Below, one piece after another: positions 8,941 through 17,612 of a DNA stretch of 32,057 bases. Source of the DNA: Campylobacteraceae bacterium (GTDB lineage: Bacteria > Campylobacterota > Campylobacteria > Campylobacterales > Campylobacteraceae); contig JAIRSJ010000090.1 of assembly GCA_031255525.1 (NCBI GenBank), positions 1 through 32,057 of the forward strand, written 5' to 3'. Under the pieces are notes generated by a model. It was not told where the DNA came from. It worked only from the letters and a program-made list of their open reading frames with translations, and searched no databases. How positions within the stretch are numbered: position 1 is the stretch's first letter; every line of letters begins with the position of its first letter. Position numbers and translations under genes: made by a program.

Positions 8941-9930
8941 TTATTTTTTAATATTATTTAAATGTTCCCGATAAGTTTTTGAAAATATATGATTTTCATC
9001 TTCTCCTTTGACAAAATAGAGATAATTGCTTTGCACTGGATTTACAGCAGCTTTTATAGCCTCCTTACTTACCGAACACACTGGGCTTGGTGGTAGTCCG
9101 TTATACATGTAAGTATTATATAAAGATGTATCCTCTTTAATTCGCTGAGGAGTAACTTTTGTATGCGAAAATTTTCCATAATTTAACGTTCCATCCATCT
9201 GTAATTTCATCTTCATTTTAAGTCTGTTATATATAACGGAACTTACGAGAGGCATCTCCTCGATAGAAGCAGACTCTTTTTGAATGATAGAAGCTATAAT
9301 CAAAATTCTCTTCCAAGACTCTTCATCATATCTGTTTAAAAGTTTGTCTGAAAGTTCTTTATGCGCATATTCGGAAGTATTTACAAGATAAGAGACGAGC
9401 GCTTTTTCGTTGATACCAATAGGTATATTATACGTATCGGGAATAATCCAACCGTCTTCAATTGGCGAAAATTCTTTATAGTATGTTTTCAAATCTCTTA
9501 AAGAAAGGTTCAGATTTGATGATAATTGCTCTAAAAATATATATGCTGTTTCGCCCGGTATCAAGGTTATTGGCCTCAAAGCTGCTTTTGCATGCGTAAG
9601 TTTATATAAAAAATCGGCTTTTGTGATAACTTCACCGCCAATATTTATCCATCCTGTTTGAGGATATCCGATAAAAGCCAGTAAAAGTTTATCAACGAAA
9701 GGATATATATTAGTATTAAAATTTCCAAGCTGTGTTATAATTTTAGTTATTCCGCCTTGCGGTACATAAATGATCTTTTGAGTTTTTACTGGTTGAAGCA
9801 GATAAAACAGGAGCGACAGGAACGTGATTAAGATAACATCTAAGATAATAAAAAGAATCTGGATACCAATACTTTTTTTAACAGCGCTGCTTCTTGTATT
9901 TGTCGGCGTTTTGTATAAAGGTATTTGCAT
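8941..9930 (-). CDS. mltG: Endolytic murein transglycosylase MltG (YceG family)
   Basis: This is a 329-residue inner-membrane lytic transglycosylase that cleaves nascent glycan strands and limits their length. A membrane helix spans about residues 22-45, followed immediately by the periplasmic start QPVKTQKIIYVPQGG and a LysM-like region. The catalytic glutamate is E219 in IIASIIQKES, with NRLKMKMKLQMDGTLNYG and the late motif YMYNGLPPSPVCS typical of YceG. The start chosen is ATG 9930: nothing in frame closer to the helix is a standard start, while a further 47-residue upstream extension would run far into the opposing gene. Even so, its first 107 bases overlap the divergent AsmA-like gene. 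Confidence 0.88.
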   Translation of the reverse strand: MQIPLYKTPTNTRSSAVKKSIGIQILFIILDVILITFLSLLFYLLQPVKTQKIIYVPQGGITKIITQLGNFNTNIYPFVDKLLLAFIGYPQTGWINIGGEVITKADFLYKLTHAKAALRPITLIPGETAYIFLEQLSSNLNLSLRDLKTYYKEFSPIEDGWIIPDTYNIPIGINEKALVSYLVNTSEYAHKELSDKLLNRYDEESWKRILIIASIIQKESASIEEMPLVSSVIYNRLKMKMKLQMDGTLNYGKFSHTKVTPQRIKEDTSLYNTYMYNGLPPSPVCSVSKEAIKAAVNPVQSNYLYFVKGEDENHIFSKTYREHLNNIKK

Positions 9931-12397
9931 TGACAACCTATCGTTTTTAAATATAAAAGTTACTGGATTATATATTAAATTAGATAAAAAACTCTTTGTT
10001 GAAGTAAATGATATCAAAATCAACAGCAATGTTTCAAAAGGTAACAATTCTGCCTTTTTTGATATCGACAAAATTTTAGATACACTTCCTCCGATCTACA
10101 CTCTCTTTGATACTATCGATATCAACAATATAAGATACAACAACGAAAATGCAACAATACTTTATAAAGACGAGCTGTTTTTTGTTAATTCGTCAAGATT
10201 TACGATTAAAACAAAACTTGAAATATTACAAAGCGGAAAGCTTGGTTTAGATATAAAGCAGATTTTGTTGAAAGACTTTGATATCGAAATATCCGGAAAC
10301 TTAAGCGCCAATATAAAAAGAGACACATATAATTTTGAAGGTTTTTTCAGAGCATTTGACATTGACGGCAAGTTAAAATTTGACGTAGCAAACAACATTA
10401 TGACGTACAATATAAGCTCAAATGAGTTCAAATCGCCGAAAGTCGTTTTAGACAATATACGCTCACATGTAAAACTCGGCGATGAAATCGCAAGCTGGAT
10501 ATACGGCCGCACAAAAGCCGCTTCTTATCAAATATTGTCGCTTGAGGGAAAAATAAATCTCTCCGCCCTTGATTTTTATCCCAAATTATTAAACGCACAC
10601 ATAGTAGCAAAAGATATAAACGTAACATTTCATAAAGATGTTCCGCCGGCAAATGTAAAAAACGCAAGAGTCGTGATAGGCAATAATAAAATCGTATTTA
10701 TTATAGACCAAGCCACGTATGAGGGCAAAAAAGCGGATGTAGACGTTGAGATATACAATTTGATCGAAGGTAAAACAGGTATAGAGATAGAGATTGATAC
10801 AAACGCCTATTTTGATGAAAGTGTAAATAAGATTTTAAAAGGCTTTATAGGCATTGAATTGCCGATACGTCAAACAAGCGGCCATGTCAGTTCGCATATA
10901 GACATAGATGTAAAAATTGCTGCGATAGATGTAAATGTTATTGGCAAATTTATCTTAAACGACGCCAATATTTCTATTGCAAACACATCTGTGTTTTCAC
11001 CCTATGCCCTAATAGATTTAAATAATACGATGATAAATTTTTCCGACACAAGGTTGAAATACGGCGATATTTTTGATGTAAGCGCAAACGGTACATTAAA
11101 CGCAAGCCAAAAACATATGAATGCAAGCTCGTATATTCATCTTATGGACATTAAAGCAAAAAACAACAGCAGCATAATCTTTATTTCCAATCTATCCACC
11201 CCTTTTGCACTTGATATTGCAGACAAGGGAGCGAAACTTGAATTTGAGGAGCTTGAGGCAAATCTTACTTTTGGAAATAAAAGTATCGTTACGCTAAACT
11301 CTCTGAATAAGCTTTATCCTTATTCGGAAATTATGCGCCAATATGGCATCAATAGAGGCAGGATTAATTTTGAGACTTCGGATTTTACAAATATAAACGG
11401 CAATGCACAAATATATGGATTGAATTTGCCGTTGTTTTCAAATAATTCTAAAATTTCATCATTTAGAGGCGTATTCAATGTGCAAAATGAGAATTTGCAT
11501 ATAAGATCAAACGATAGAAATATACTGCTTGATTTGGGCAAAAATATAAATATAACGCTGAATAATTTAAATGTTTTATTAGATGCAAACGGCTCATCAA
11601 AGAGTTTGAATAAAGATAATGACTCTGTGCCGATAAATGCAAAAATTTTGAATGGAAATATCAAAATTGCAAACTCAAATATCACCATTTTATCCGAAAA
11701 TCTCTCTTTACACACGAGTCAAAACGGCTCCGTAGCGGCAAATCTCACGTACAAAAACGGAGAAATCGAATTTTTGAAGGAAAAAGACTTTTTTAGTATT
11801 TATGCCGTGGATACAAAGAGTGAATTTATAAATCATCTGATTGATAAGGAATTTTTTGGAGGCGGAACTTTTAGTGCAGCAATTATGGGGGATTTAAAAA
11901 ATGAATTTTCTGGAATTGTTACGATAAGAGACACAAAAATAAAAGATCTAAAAGTTATGAATAATATCATCGCTTTTTTAAATACAATTCCAGCCCTTGC
12001 TACTCTTAGCGATCCTAAGTACAGCTCCACCGGATTTCCGGTTAAAAGCGGAATAATAGAATTTTCAAAGATGAGAAATCTAATATATATACCAACCATG
12101 TTTTTGGAAGGTTACAGTTCTGATATAAGCGGACTTGGATATGTTGATTTGGATAATAATGAAATATATTTGGATTTGCAAATTTCAACAATAAAGGCTT
12201 TAAGTGGCATTATAGATATCATTCCGCTGGTAAATTTTATAGTTTTGGGCGAAGACGGCAGGATCAATATACATGTATATGTCAAAGGAACACTTGATAA
12301 TCCCAAAGTAGAGACAAATATTGTGGAAGATACGATAATGTCGCCGATAAATATCATAAAGAGAGTATTCCAGCTTCCGTTCTATCTATTTCACTAA
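9824..12397 (+). CDS. AsmA-like/DUF3971-type large envelope protein (TamB/YhdP-like)
   Basis: This 857-residue protein has one N-terminal membrane helix (about residues 12-30, after a basic KITSKIIKRIW start) and a very long periplasmic region of short beta-strand repeats rich in Asn, Ile, Asp and Lys. The C-terminal part, from NIIAFLNTIPALATLSDP through ISGLGYVDLDNNEIYLDLQIST to the end, matches the AsmA-like C-terminal domain of the YhdP/TamB superfamily. Members form long beta-groove structures bridging the inner and outer membranes, often tied to phospholipid transport; that role is inferred here. The start is GTG 9824, with AGGA-type sequence just upstream. It overlaps mltG head to head. 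The product is not fully characterised in this lineage, so no symbol is given. Confidence 0.75.
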   Translation: MIKITSKIIKRIWIPILFLTALLLVFVGVLYKGICIDNLSFLNIKVTGLYIKLDKKLFVEVNDIKINSNVSKGNNSAFFDIDKILDTLPPIYTLFDTIDINNIRYNNENATILYKDELFFVNSSRFTIKTKLEILQSGKLGLDIKQILLKDFDIEISGNLSANIKRDTYNFEGFFRAFDIDGKLKFDVANNIMTYNISSNEFKSPKVVLDNIRSHVKLGDEIASWIYGRTKAASYQILSLEGKINLSALDFYPKLLNAHIVAKDINVTFHKDVPPANVKNARVVIGNNKIVFIIDQATYEGKKADVDVEIYNLIEGKTGIEIEIDTNAYFDESVNKILKGFIGIELPIRQTSGHVSSHIDIDVKIAAIDVNVIGKFILNDANISIANTSVFSPYALIDLNNTMINFSDTRLKYGDIFDVSANGTLNASQKHMNASSYIHLMDIKAKNNSSIIFISNLSTPFALDIADKGAKLEFEELEANLTFGNKSIVTLNSLNKLYPYSEIMRQYGINRGRINFETSDFTNINGNAQIYGLNLPLFSNNSKISSFRGVFNVQNENLHIRSNDRNILLDLGKNINITLNNLNVLLDANGSSKSLNKDNDSVPINAKILNGNIKIANSNITILSENLSLHTSQNGSVAANLTYKNGEIEFLKEKDFFSIYAVDTKSEFINHLIDKEFFGGGTFSAAIMGDLKNEFSGIVTIRDTKIKDLKVMNNIIAFLNTIPALATLSDPKYSSTGFPVKSGIIEFSKMRNLIYIPTMFLEGYSSDISGLGYVDLDNNEIYLDLQISTIKALSGIIDIIPLVNFIVLGEDGRINIHVYVKGTLDNPKVETNIVEDTIMSPINIIKRVFQLPFYLFH

Positions 12398-12611
12398 AAT
12401 CTAAAATTAAAGGCAGACTAGTTCACACAATAAGCATCTATCAAAAGATAAAAATTGTACCTGCGCGGCCGCAAAAAATACTTTTAGTAAGATCAAGAAG
12501 CTGTGAGAAAAGATACCAATCATATATCAGCTTTTGCGATCAAAAACGGCAAATTTATCGCAAATGATTTGTTATCTTTTAAATACAGCTTTATTTTTTG
12601 ATAGAGTATAT
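12398..12611. other. Gap between convergent AsmA-like and NfeD-like genes, no confident gene
   Basis: This is 214 AT-rich bases with one GC island containing GCGGCCGC. A 32-codon frame on the plus strand (GTG 12503 to TGA 12601) encodes a peptide including HISAFAIKNGKFIAND, which faintly recalls the start of amidohydrolases. It has no convincing ribosome site and is more likely chance or a relic. No strong terminator hairpin was found. Confidence 0.4.
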
Positions 12612-13022
12612 TTATTGCGATTTTGCAATTTTTTTCACAAAAACCCTATTTGCTTTTGTCGGCTTTACGATTACGCGTTCGTTTATATCAAAGTTTTCAT
12701 CTTTGTCTTTATCATATTGCCATGTAGTGCCGCGAAATTCGACTAAGTTATTTTCTTTTATGACACCTTCGCCCTCTTCTAACAAAAACTCGTCTCTTAT
12801 TTTGCGTCCCATCATTTTGTCATACAGACGTTTTCTGAACGCTATCATCAAAATAAGTCCTATTCCAAGCCCTACCGCACTTTGAACTATCCATGCATCG
12901 GAGCCAATCGCCCAGCCTACAGCTCCGCTTATCACAAATCCAAAACCATACCATAAAAGATAAAAGCTTCCGCTCAAAAGTTCAAGAGCCAATATCAATA
13001 CTCCAGCTATCAATACCCACAT
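12612..13022 (-). CDS. NfeD-like membrane protein (partner of stomatin/QmcA)
   Basis: This 136-residue protein has about three membrane helices in the first 70 residues (MWVLIAGVLILALELLSGSF, a glycine-rich second helix, then AVGLGIGLILMIAF), followed by a soluble C-terminal domain of about 60 residues. That domain has EGVIKENNLVEFRGTTWQY, typical of the NfeD C-terminal OB-fold, where the glycine and tryptophan are conserved. It matches the short NfeD class (YbbJ-like), which is encoded with an SPFH protein, and here the stomatin gene ends only 9 bases upstream. The pair is thought to act on membrane quality or microdomains; the exact role is not known. Confidence 0.85.
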   Translation of the reverse strand: MWVLIAGVLILALELLSGSFYLLWYGFGFVISGAVGWAIGSDAWIVQSAVGLGIGLILMIAFRKRLYDKMMGRKIRDEFLLEEGEGVIKENNLVEFRGTTWQYDKDKDENFDINERVIVKPTKANRVFVKKIAKSQ

Positions 13023-13031
13023 AAATTTATC

Positions 13032-13952
13032 CTATTTATCAGAAGATTTTTTCAGCAAATCGCCTAAAATAGTCAGCGAACCCACTAATTCTACAGATTC
13101 GTATGGCACTACTATCTTATCTTTTGACGGATTTTTAGCCAACTCGTTGAAAGCCGCTATCCTATCTTTTGCCAATAAATACTCTGCTGATTTTATATTT
13201 TTATTTATGGCTTCTGTTATCATATTCATAGCCTCTTGCTGCGCTTTTGCAACCGCTTTTACTTGAAACGCTTGCGCGTCCGCTAAACGTTCAATTGCTT
13301 CAGCCTTTAAAAACTGCTCTGCTTTATATGCTTCGGATTGTCTGATTACAGCCTCTTTTTCAGCTTGCGCTTTAAGCTCTATAGCTCTTTTTTCACGCTC
13401 TGCTTTCATTTGCATACTCATAGCCTCTTGTATCTCTCCCGGAACAGCTATGTCGCTTATCTCTATTCTTGTTACTTTTGTACCCCAGTTTGCGCCTGCA
13501 TCGTCGAGAATAATTAAAATACGCGAATTGATTTTTTCACGGTTGCTCAAAATCTCATCAAGCGTCATTGAGCCTATTTCACTTCTTAATGTAGTTAAAG
13601 CTAAATTTGCCACTGCGATTTGATAATTTGTAACATTATATGTCGCCTTATACGGATCTACAACCGCAATAAATACAATACCATCAATCTGTATAGTTAC
13701 GTTATCACGCGTAATAACCGGTTGGCTCGGAATATTTATAATATGCTCTTTGGTACTCAAAGTCGCTTGTATTGTATCAATAAACGGAAAAATGATATGA
13801 ATTCCGGCAGAAAGCTGTCTGTAAAATTTGCCAAATCTCTCAACCATGCAAATTTCAGCTTGAGAAACTATGATTATACCTTTATAAATAATCAGTCCTA
13901 TCAGAACTACTACCGCAATCATAAAAAGCTCAAAAATCGATACCGCACTCAT
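13032..13952 (-). CDS. qmcA: SPFH/Band 7 stomatin-like protein
   Basis: This 306-residue protein has an N-terminal membrane anchor (about residues 8-28), then an SPFH (Band 7) domain beginning VSQAEICMVERFGKFYRQLSAG (about 29-190) with RSEIGSMTLDEILSNR and DDAGANWGTKVTRIEI. This is followed by an alanine/glutamate-rich coiled coil (about 178-240, with repeats of EKEA/AEAI type) that drives oligomerisation. It corresponds to the QmcA/YbbK group, which in other bacteria interacts with FtsH and forms membrane-associated rings. A strong AAGGAG site precedes ATG 13952. The nfeD-like gene follows directly, so the two form a two-gene unit. Confidence 0.88.
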   Translation of the reverse strand: MSAVSIFELFMIAVVVLIGLIIYKGIIIVSQAEICMVERFGKFYRQLSAGIHIIFPFIDTIQATLSTKEHIINIPSQPVITRDNVTIQIDGIVFIAVVDPYKATYNVTNYQIAVANLALTTLRSEIGSMTLDEILSNREKINSRILIILDDAGANWGTKVTRIEISDIAVPGEIQEAMSMQMKAEREKRAIELKAQAEKEAVIRQSEAYKAEQFLKAEAIERLADAQAFQVKAVAKAQQEAMNMITEAINKNIKSAEYLLAKDRIAAFNELAKNPSKDKIVVPYESVELVGSLTILGDLLKKSSDK

Positions 13953-13987
13953 GATAACTCCTTAAAAAATTTAATAAAATATATTTT

Positions 13988-14010
13988 ACTCTAAAAAAAT
14001 TTCTTAGAGT
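13988..14010 (-). terminator. Weak hairpin between cvfB and qmcA
   Basis: ACTCTAA (13988-13994) pairs perfectly with TTAGAGT (14004-14010) around a 9-base loop. It is located 37 bases past the cvfB stop. On the minus strand it is followed by an AT-rich stretch but no clean U-tract. It could equally be part of the qmcA promoter region, which has TAAAAT overlapping here. Confidence 0.3.
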
Positions 14011-14046
14011 TGAAAATACGGAAAAACGGACTGCTTTTTATCTTTA

Positions 14047-14883
14047 TTATGATTTTGCCTCTATTCCTGTTTGCGTTATTTGCAAAAATCCCTCTTTTTG
14101 TAAATTGTTTATGACCTGCTTAAAACTTTTTTTGCTGACGCCGAAAACTTCGTATAACTCTTTTGCGGAACTTTTTGTATTATAAGGCATTTTGTAGTCG
14201 TTTTTACGCAAAATTTCAAGTACTTTTACCTGCGCTGTAAGTTGTGCGCTGTCTCCTATGGGTTGTAGTGATACGTCTATTTTACCATCGCGTCTTATTT
14301 TCTTAATATAGCCGCTTTTTTTGCTTCCTATCTCAAGATTTTCAAAAATCTCGTTTTGATATAACATGCCTTCGTATCTATTGTTGATAATGACTTTAAT
14401 TCCAAGAGGTGTCTTTGCCAAAATAAAAAGCTCTACTTTTTCATTTTGCGTAAATTTACAACCATTTTTATGCAAAAACTTACCAAATTTCTCAACACCG
14501 ATAAGCCTGCCGCTTAGCTCATCAAGAACTACTAAGATTACTCTTTTCTCACCGACTTTAAATGGAGTTTTTTGATATTTTAGCGGCACAAAAAGCTCTT
14601 TTGGCAAACCCCAATCTACAAATGCGCCGAATGACGACACATCTGCAACTTCCATCACCTCAAATTCTCCGAGTCTTGCCGAAGGATACAAAGTTGAAGC
14701 CACAAGTCTATTTTCCGAATCATGATACAAGAAAACGTCTACAACCTTTCCTATCTGAATAAAAGAGGTTACGTAGGCATTTGGTAGCAGCACCTCGGTT
14801 CCTTCTTTATCTGACAAATACAGCCCATAGTCGCTTTTTCTTGCAACTTTTAATTGATTGATTTTCCCTACTTTGATAACCAC
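14047..14883 (-). CDS. cvfB: CvfB-family S1 RNA-binding protein
   Basis: This 278-residue protein is built of successive S1-like OB folds (starting KVGKINQLKVARKSDYGLYL, then ASTLYPSARLGEFEVMEVADVSSFGAFVDWGL). It ends in a winged-helix domain (about residues 215-275, with AKELYEVFGVSKKSFKQVINNLQKEGFL). This domain order is characteristic of CvfB, described in staphylococci as an RNA-binding regulator of virulence genes; the target here is unknown. The start is GTG 14883 with AAAGG upstream. An extended -10 element (TGTTATAAT on the minus strand) lies about 30 bases upstream, so it is probably transcribed on its own. Confidence 0.88.
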   Translation of the reverse strand: MVIKVGKINQLKVARKSDYGLYLSDKEGTEVLLPNAYVTSFIQIGKVVDVFLYHDSENRLVASTLYPSARLGEFEVMEVADVSSFGAFVDWGLPKELFVPLKYQKTPFKVGEKRVILVVLDELSGRLIGVEKFGKFLHKNGCKFTQNEKVELFILAKTPLGIKVIINNRYEGMLYQNEIFENLEIGSKKSGYIKKIRRDGKIDVSLQPIGDSAQLTAQVKVLEILRKNDYKMPYNTKSSAKELYEVFGVSKKSFKQVINNLQKEGFLQITQTGIEAKS

Positions 14884-14914
14884 GATAACCTTTACACACT
14901 ATATAAAAAAGCAT

Positions 14915-14923
14915 ATTATAACA
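14915..14923 (-). promoter_or_regulatory. Predicted extended -10 promoter of cvfB
   Basis: On the minus strand the sequence reads TGTTATAAT, a perfect TATAAT (14920-14915) preceded by the TGN extension. The distance to GTG 14883 leaves a leader of about 25 bases. No clear -35 is seen, which is usual in Campylobacterota. Confidence 0.55.
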
Positions 14924-15074
14924 GATCGCATTGTAAAAAATGTTTTTTGATAAAAAAATACTCCGATAGAAATAGATGTATAATAATTTATGATATAGGC
15001 TTTAAACAAATAGTCAAATATTGGCTTTTTTGTTATAGAATTGCAAAACGTTATGTTTATCAATAAAATTTTTT

Positions 15075-15082
15075 GATACAAT
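15075..15082 (+). promoter_or_regulatory. Predicted promoter of the glmU operon
   Basis: TACAAT at 15077-15082 sits after a T-rich run, about 30 bases upstream of ATG 15112. The ribosome site AAGGAA is at about 15101-15106. It would drive the whole glmU-coaBC-uppS-pilD-lptF/G-truA unit, because all downstream genes overlap. Confidence 0.45.
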
Positions 15083-15111
15083 AATAAGCTAATTTTTCAA
15101 AAGGAATTTCA

Positions 15112-16416
15112 ATGCGTCCTTCAATAGCGATTATGGCTGCCGGTCTTGGTACAAGAATGAAATCCTCCACTCCTAAAGTCTTGCATAAACTTTGCGGATA
15201 TACGATGTTGCATCATATTTTGAAAGAAGCCGGATCGCTTTCTGATGATATACACGTGATACTTTTTCATCATAGTGAAGATATAAAAGCCGAGCTTTTG
15301 AAAAAATTTGCAGGTCTTCATATTATCACGCAAAATCACGAACGTTTTCCAGGCACAGGCGGTGCTATTATGGGACTTAAACCCAAATATAACAGAATGC
15401 TTGTCCTAAGCGGAGACATGCCTCTTTTGCAAACAGAAGACATGAGGCTTTTGTGTCAAGATGAAAACGCGGATATTGTTATGGGCGCATTTTATACAAG
15501 CAAACCAAAAGGCTATGGGCGCGTTTTGGCCGATGAAGAGCTGCATGTAAGCGAAATTGTTGAAGAGAAAGATGCCGATGAAGAGCAGAAGAAGATAAAG
15601 CTTGTCAATGCCGGCGTCTATTCGTTTAATACGCATTTTTTAAATAAAATGCTGCCCAAACTCGACAATAATAATGCCCAAAAAGAATACTACATAACAG
15701 ATTTGATAAAACTGGCAAACGATCATAACAACAGCGTAAAAGCAGTTTTGGTAGAAGAAAATAAATTCATGGGCATCAACTCAAAAGCTCAACTTGCTGC
15801 TGCTGAGAGTATTATGCAAAATCGTATCAAACATATGTTCATGAAAGAAGGCGTTATTATGAGGCTTCCCGAAACCATATATATCGAAGCGGGTGTCACT
15901 TTTGAGGGCGAATGTATATTGGAAAATGGGGTAACGCTGCTTGGTAAAACACATATACAAAATAGTCATATTAAATCGCACACAAGAATAGAGTCGAGTA
16001 CCGTTATAGATTCTTCTGTCGGACCTTTCGCACATGTGCGTCCCTATTCGCTTATCAAAAATTCGCATGTAGGAAATTTTGTAGAGATAAAAAAATCGAC
16101 CCTTACAGGGGTAAAAGCCGGACATTTGAGTTATCTTGGAGACGCTCTGATAGACGAAGGTACAAATGTCGGTTGCGGAACTATCACGTGTAATTATGAT
16201 GGCAGAGAAAAACATCAAACCGTCATAGGTAAAAATGTTTTTATAGGCAGCGACACACAATTTATTGCTCCTGTCGAAATAGGTGATAACGCTGTGATAG
16301 CAGCCGGCACAACTGTTACAAAAAACGTTCCCGAAGGTTCATTGGCTATCAATAGAGCACCTTTGAAATTTGTCAAAGATTTTTTTTATAAACACTTTGG
16401 GATAGATAAAAAGTGA
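15112..16416 (+). CDS. glmU: Bifunctional UDP-GlcNAc pyrophosphorylase / GlcN-1-P acetyltransferase
   Basis: This 434-residue cytoplasmic enzyme makes UDP-GlcNAc for peptidoglycan and LPS. The N-terminal uridyltransferase domain has the nucleotide loop AAGLGTRMKSSTPKVLHKL (9-27), GTGGAI (81-86) and the metal Asp102 in SGDMP. From about 250 a left-handed beta-helix of hexapeptide repeats forms the acetyltransferase, with the catalytic His338 in KAGHLSYLGD and NYDG at 361-364. It is slightly shorter than the E. coli enzyme (456), but all motifs are present. Its stop overlaps the GTG start of coaBC (GTGA at 16413-16416). Confidence 0.96.
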   Translation: MRPSIAIMAAGLGTRMKSSTPKVLHKLCGYTMLHHILKEAGSLSDDIHVILFHHSEDIKAELLKKFAGLHIITQNHERFPGTGGAIMGLKPKYNRMLVLSGDMPLLQTEDMRLLCQDENADIVMGAFYTSKPKGYGRVLADEELHVSEIVEEKDADEEQKKIKLVNAGVYSFNTHFLNKMLPKLDNNNAQKEYYITDLIKLANDHNNSVKAVLVEENKFMGINSKAQLAAAESIMQNRIKHMFMKEGVIMRLPETIYIEAGVTFEGECILENGVTLLGKTHIQNSHIKSHTRIESSTVIDSSVGPFAHVRPYSLIKNSHVGNFVEIKKSTLTGVKAGHLSYLGDALIDEGTNVGCGTITCNYDGREKHQTVIGKNVFIGSDTQFIAPVEIGDNAVIAAGTTVTKNVPEGSLAINRAPLKFVKDFFYKHFGIDKK

Positions 16417-17612
16417 CGCAACTTTTAAAAAATAGAAATATTCTGCTTGGAGTTACAGGCAGTATCGCAGCCTATAAGGCATTGGAACTTATCAGACTTT
16501 TTACGAAAGCGGGCGCTAATGTAAGAGTGATTTTAAGCGAAGATGCAAAACGTTTTATAACACCTCTTAGTTTTGAAGCGCTTAGTAAAAATAGGATCTT
16601 GCATGCTTTAACAGAAAGCTGGGAAAATGACAACAACCATATCTTTATCAATAAATGGGCAGATATTTTTGTTATTGCTCCGGCTACGGCGAATACAATA
16701 AATAAACTTTCCGCCGGTATCGCAGACAATCTTTTGACTTCAACCGCCCTTGCTTTCACAAAACCTATACTTTTAGCTCCCGCTGCAAATACGGCTATGT
16801 TTTTGCATAAAACCACACAAAATTCACTTGAAAAACTAAAAAGTTTTGGATACAAGATATGTTCTGCACAAAATAAACTCTTAGCTTGCGACGACAAAGG
16901 TGAAGGAGCTTTAAGCGAGCCTGAGAGTATATTTTTTGAAACGGCGCGCATTTTACTTTCAAACTCTTTTTGGCAAAACAAAAATGTTATATTAACCGGC
17001 GGCGGGAGTGTTGAAAAGATAGACGACGTGAGATTTATCTCAAATTTTTCGAGCGGTAAGATGGCTGAAAATCTTGCGATGGCTCTATTTTTAAAAGGCG
17101 CTGATGTATTGTATGTCCAAAGCTGCGTATCCCACAATAATAATCTACCCATAAAAAGAGTATTTGTTCAAAGCGCCGAAGAGATGAATAAAGCCCTTAA
17201 AAACGCTCTTTTAAGCGAAAAATACGCATTTTTATTTATGGTAGCCGCAGTGAGTGATTACAGAGTGAAAAATCGCGCTATCGGAAAATTAAAAAAAGAG
17301 TTTTTAGGAGACGAGTTTGATCTAAAACTCATAAAAAATGATGACATACTTTTGAGTGTTGATAAAAAAGATATGAAAGTTGTCGGTTTTAAAGCAGAAC
17401 TTGACACCAAAAATGCACTTCAAAACGCAAAAAACATGTTGAAAGAAAAAAAACTTGACGCAGTTTGTTTAAATGTGATAAACGATACAAATCCATTCGG
17501 CAGCGATGATAATACTATAACATTTATTACAAAAAAAGATGCGGTGGAATTTCACAAAAAAAGTAAATTTGAAATATCACTTAATATTTTGAAAAATTGT
17601 GAAGAGTTGTGA
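16413..17612 (+). CDS. coaBC: Bifunctional CoaBC: phosphopantothenoylcysteine synthetase/decarboxylase
   Basis: This 399-residue bifunctional enzyme performs two steps of coenzyme A synthesis. The N-terminal FMN flavoprotein (CoaC) starts ILLGVTGSIAAYKA, has the catalytic His76 (NNHIFINKWAD), IAPATANTINKLSAG, and a reactive Cys159 (KLLACDDKGEG). The C-terminal synthetase (CoaB, from about 190) begins VILTGGGSVEKIDDVRFISNFSSGKM, with Asn211 and the lysine-rich GKLKK (291-295) expected for acyl-cytidylate chemistry. One deviation: the usual PxMN substrate motif reads PAAN (123-126), with Ala in place of Met. Start GTG 16413 overlaps the glmU stop, and the TGA stop overlaps the uppS start (GTGA). 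Confidence 0.94.
   Translation: MTQLLKNRNILLGVTGSIAAYKALELIRLFTKAGANVRVILSEDAKRFITPLSFEALSKNRILHALTESWENDNNHIFINKWADIFVIAPATANTINKLSAGIADNLLTSTALAFTKPILLAPAANTAMFLHKTTQNSLEKLKSFGYKICSAQNKLLACDDKGEGALSEPESIFFETARILLSNSFWQNKNVILTGGGSVEKIDDVRFISNFSSGKMAENLAMALFLKGADVLYVQSCVSHNNNLPIKRVFVQSAEEMNKALKNALLSEKYAFLFMVAAVSDYRVKNRAIGKLKKEFLGDEFDLKLIKNDDILLSVDKKDMKVVGFKAELDTKNALQNAKNMLKEKKLDAVCLNVINDTNPFGSDDNTITFITKKDAVEFHKKSKFEISLNILKNCEEL

Noticed and set aside
9931-10071. 47-residue N-terminal extension of mltG
   Set aside because: It would push the membrane helix far from the N-terminus and extend deep into the opposing AsmA-like gene; ATG 9930 is sufficient.
12460-12480. GC-rich GCGGCCGC island as a possible terminator or integration site
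   Set aside because: It is a short self-complementary octamer without a loop or extended stem, and nothing around it supports a function.
12503-12601. 32-codon plus-strand frame with a peptide recalling the start of amidohydrolases
   Set aside because: Too short, with no clear ribosome site and only a weak resemblance over about 12 residues; mentioned only as part of the gap description.
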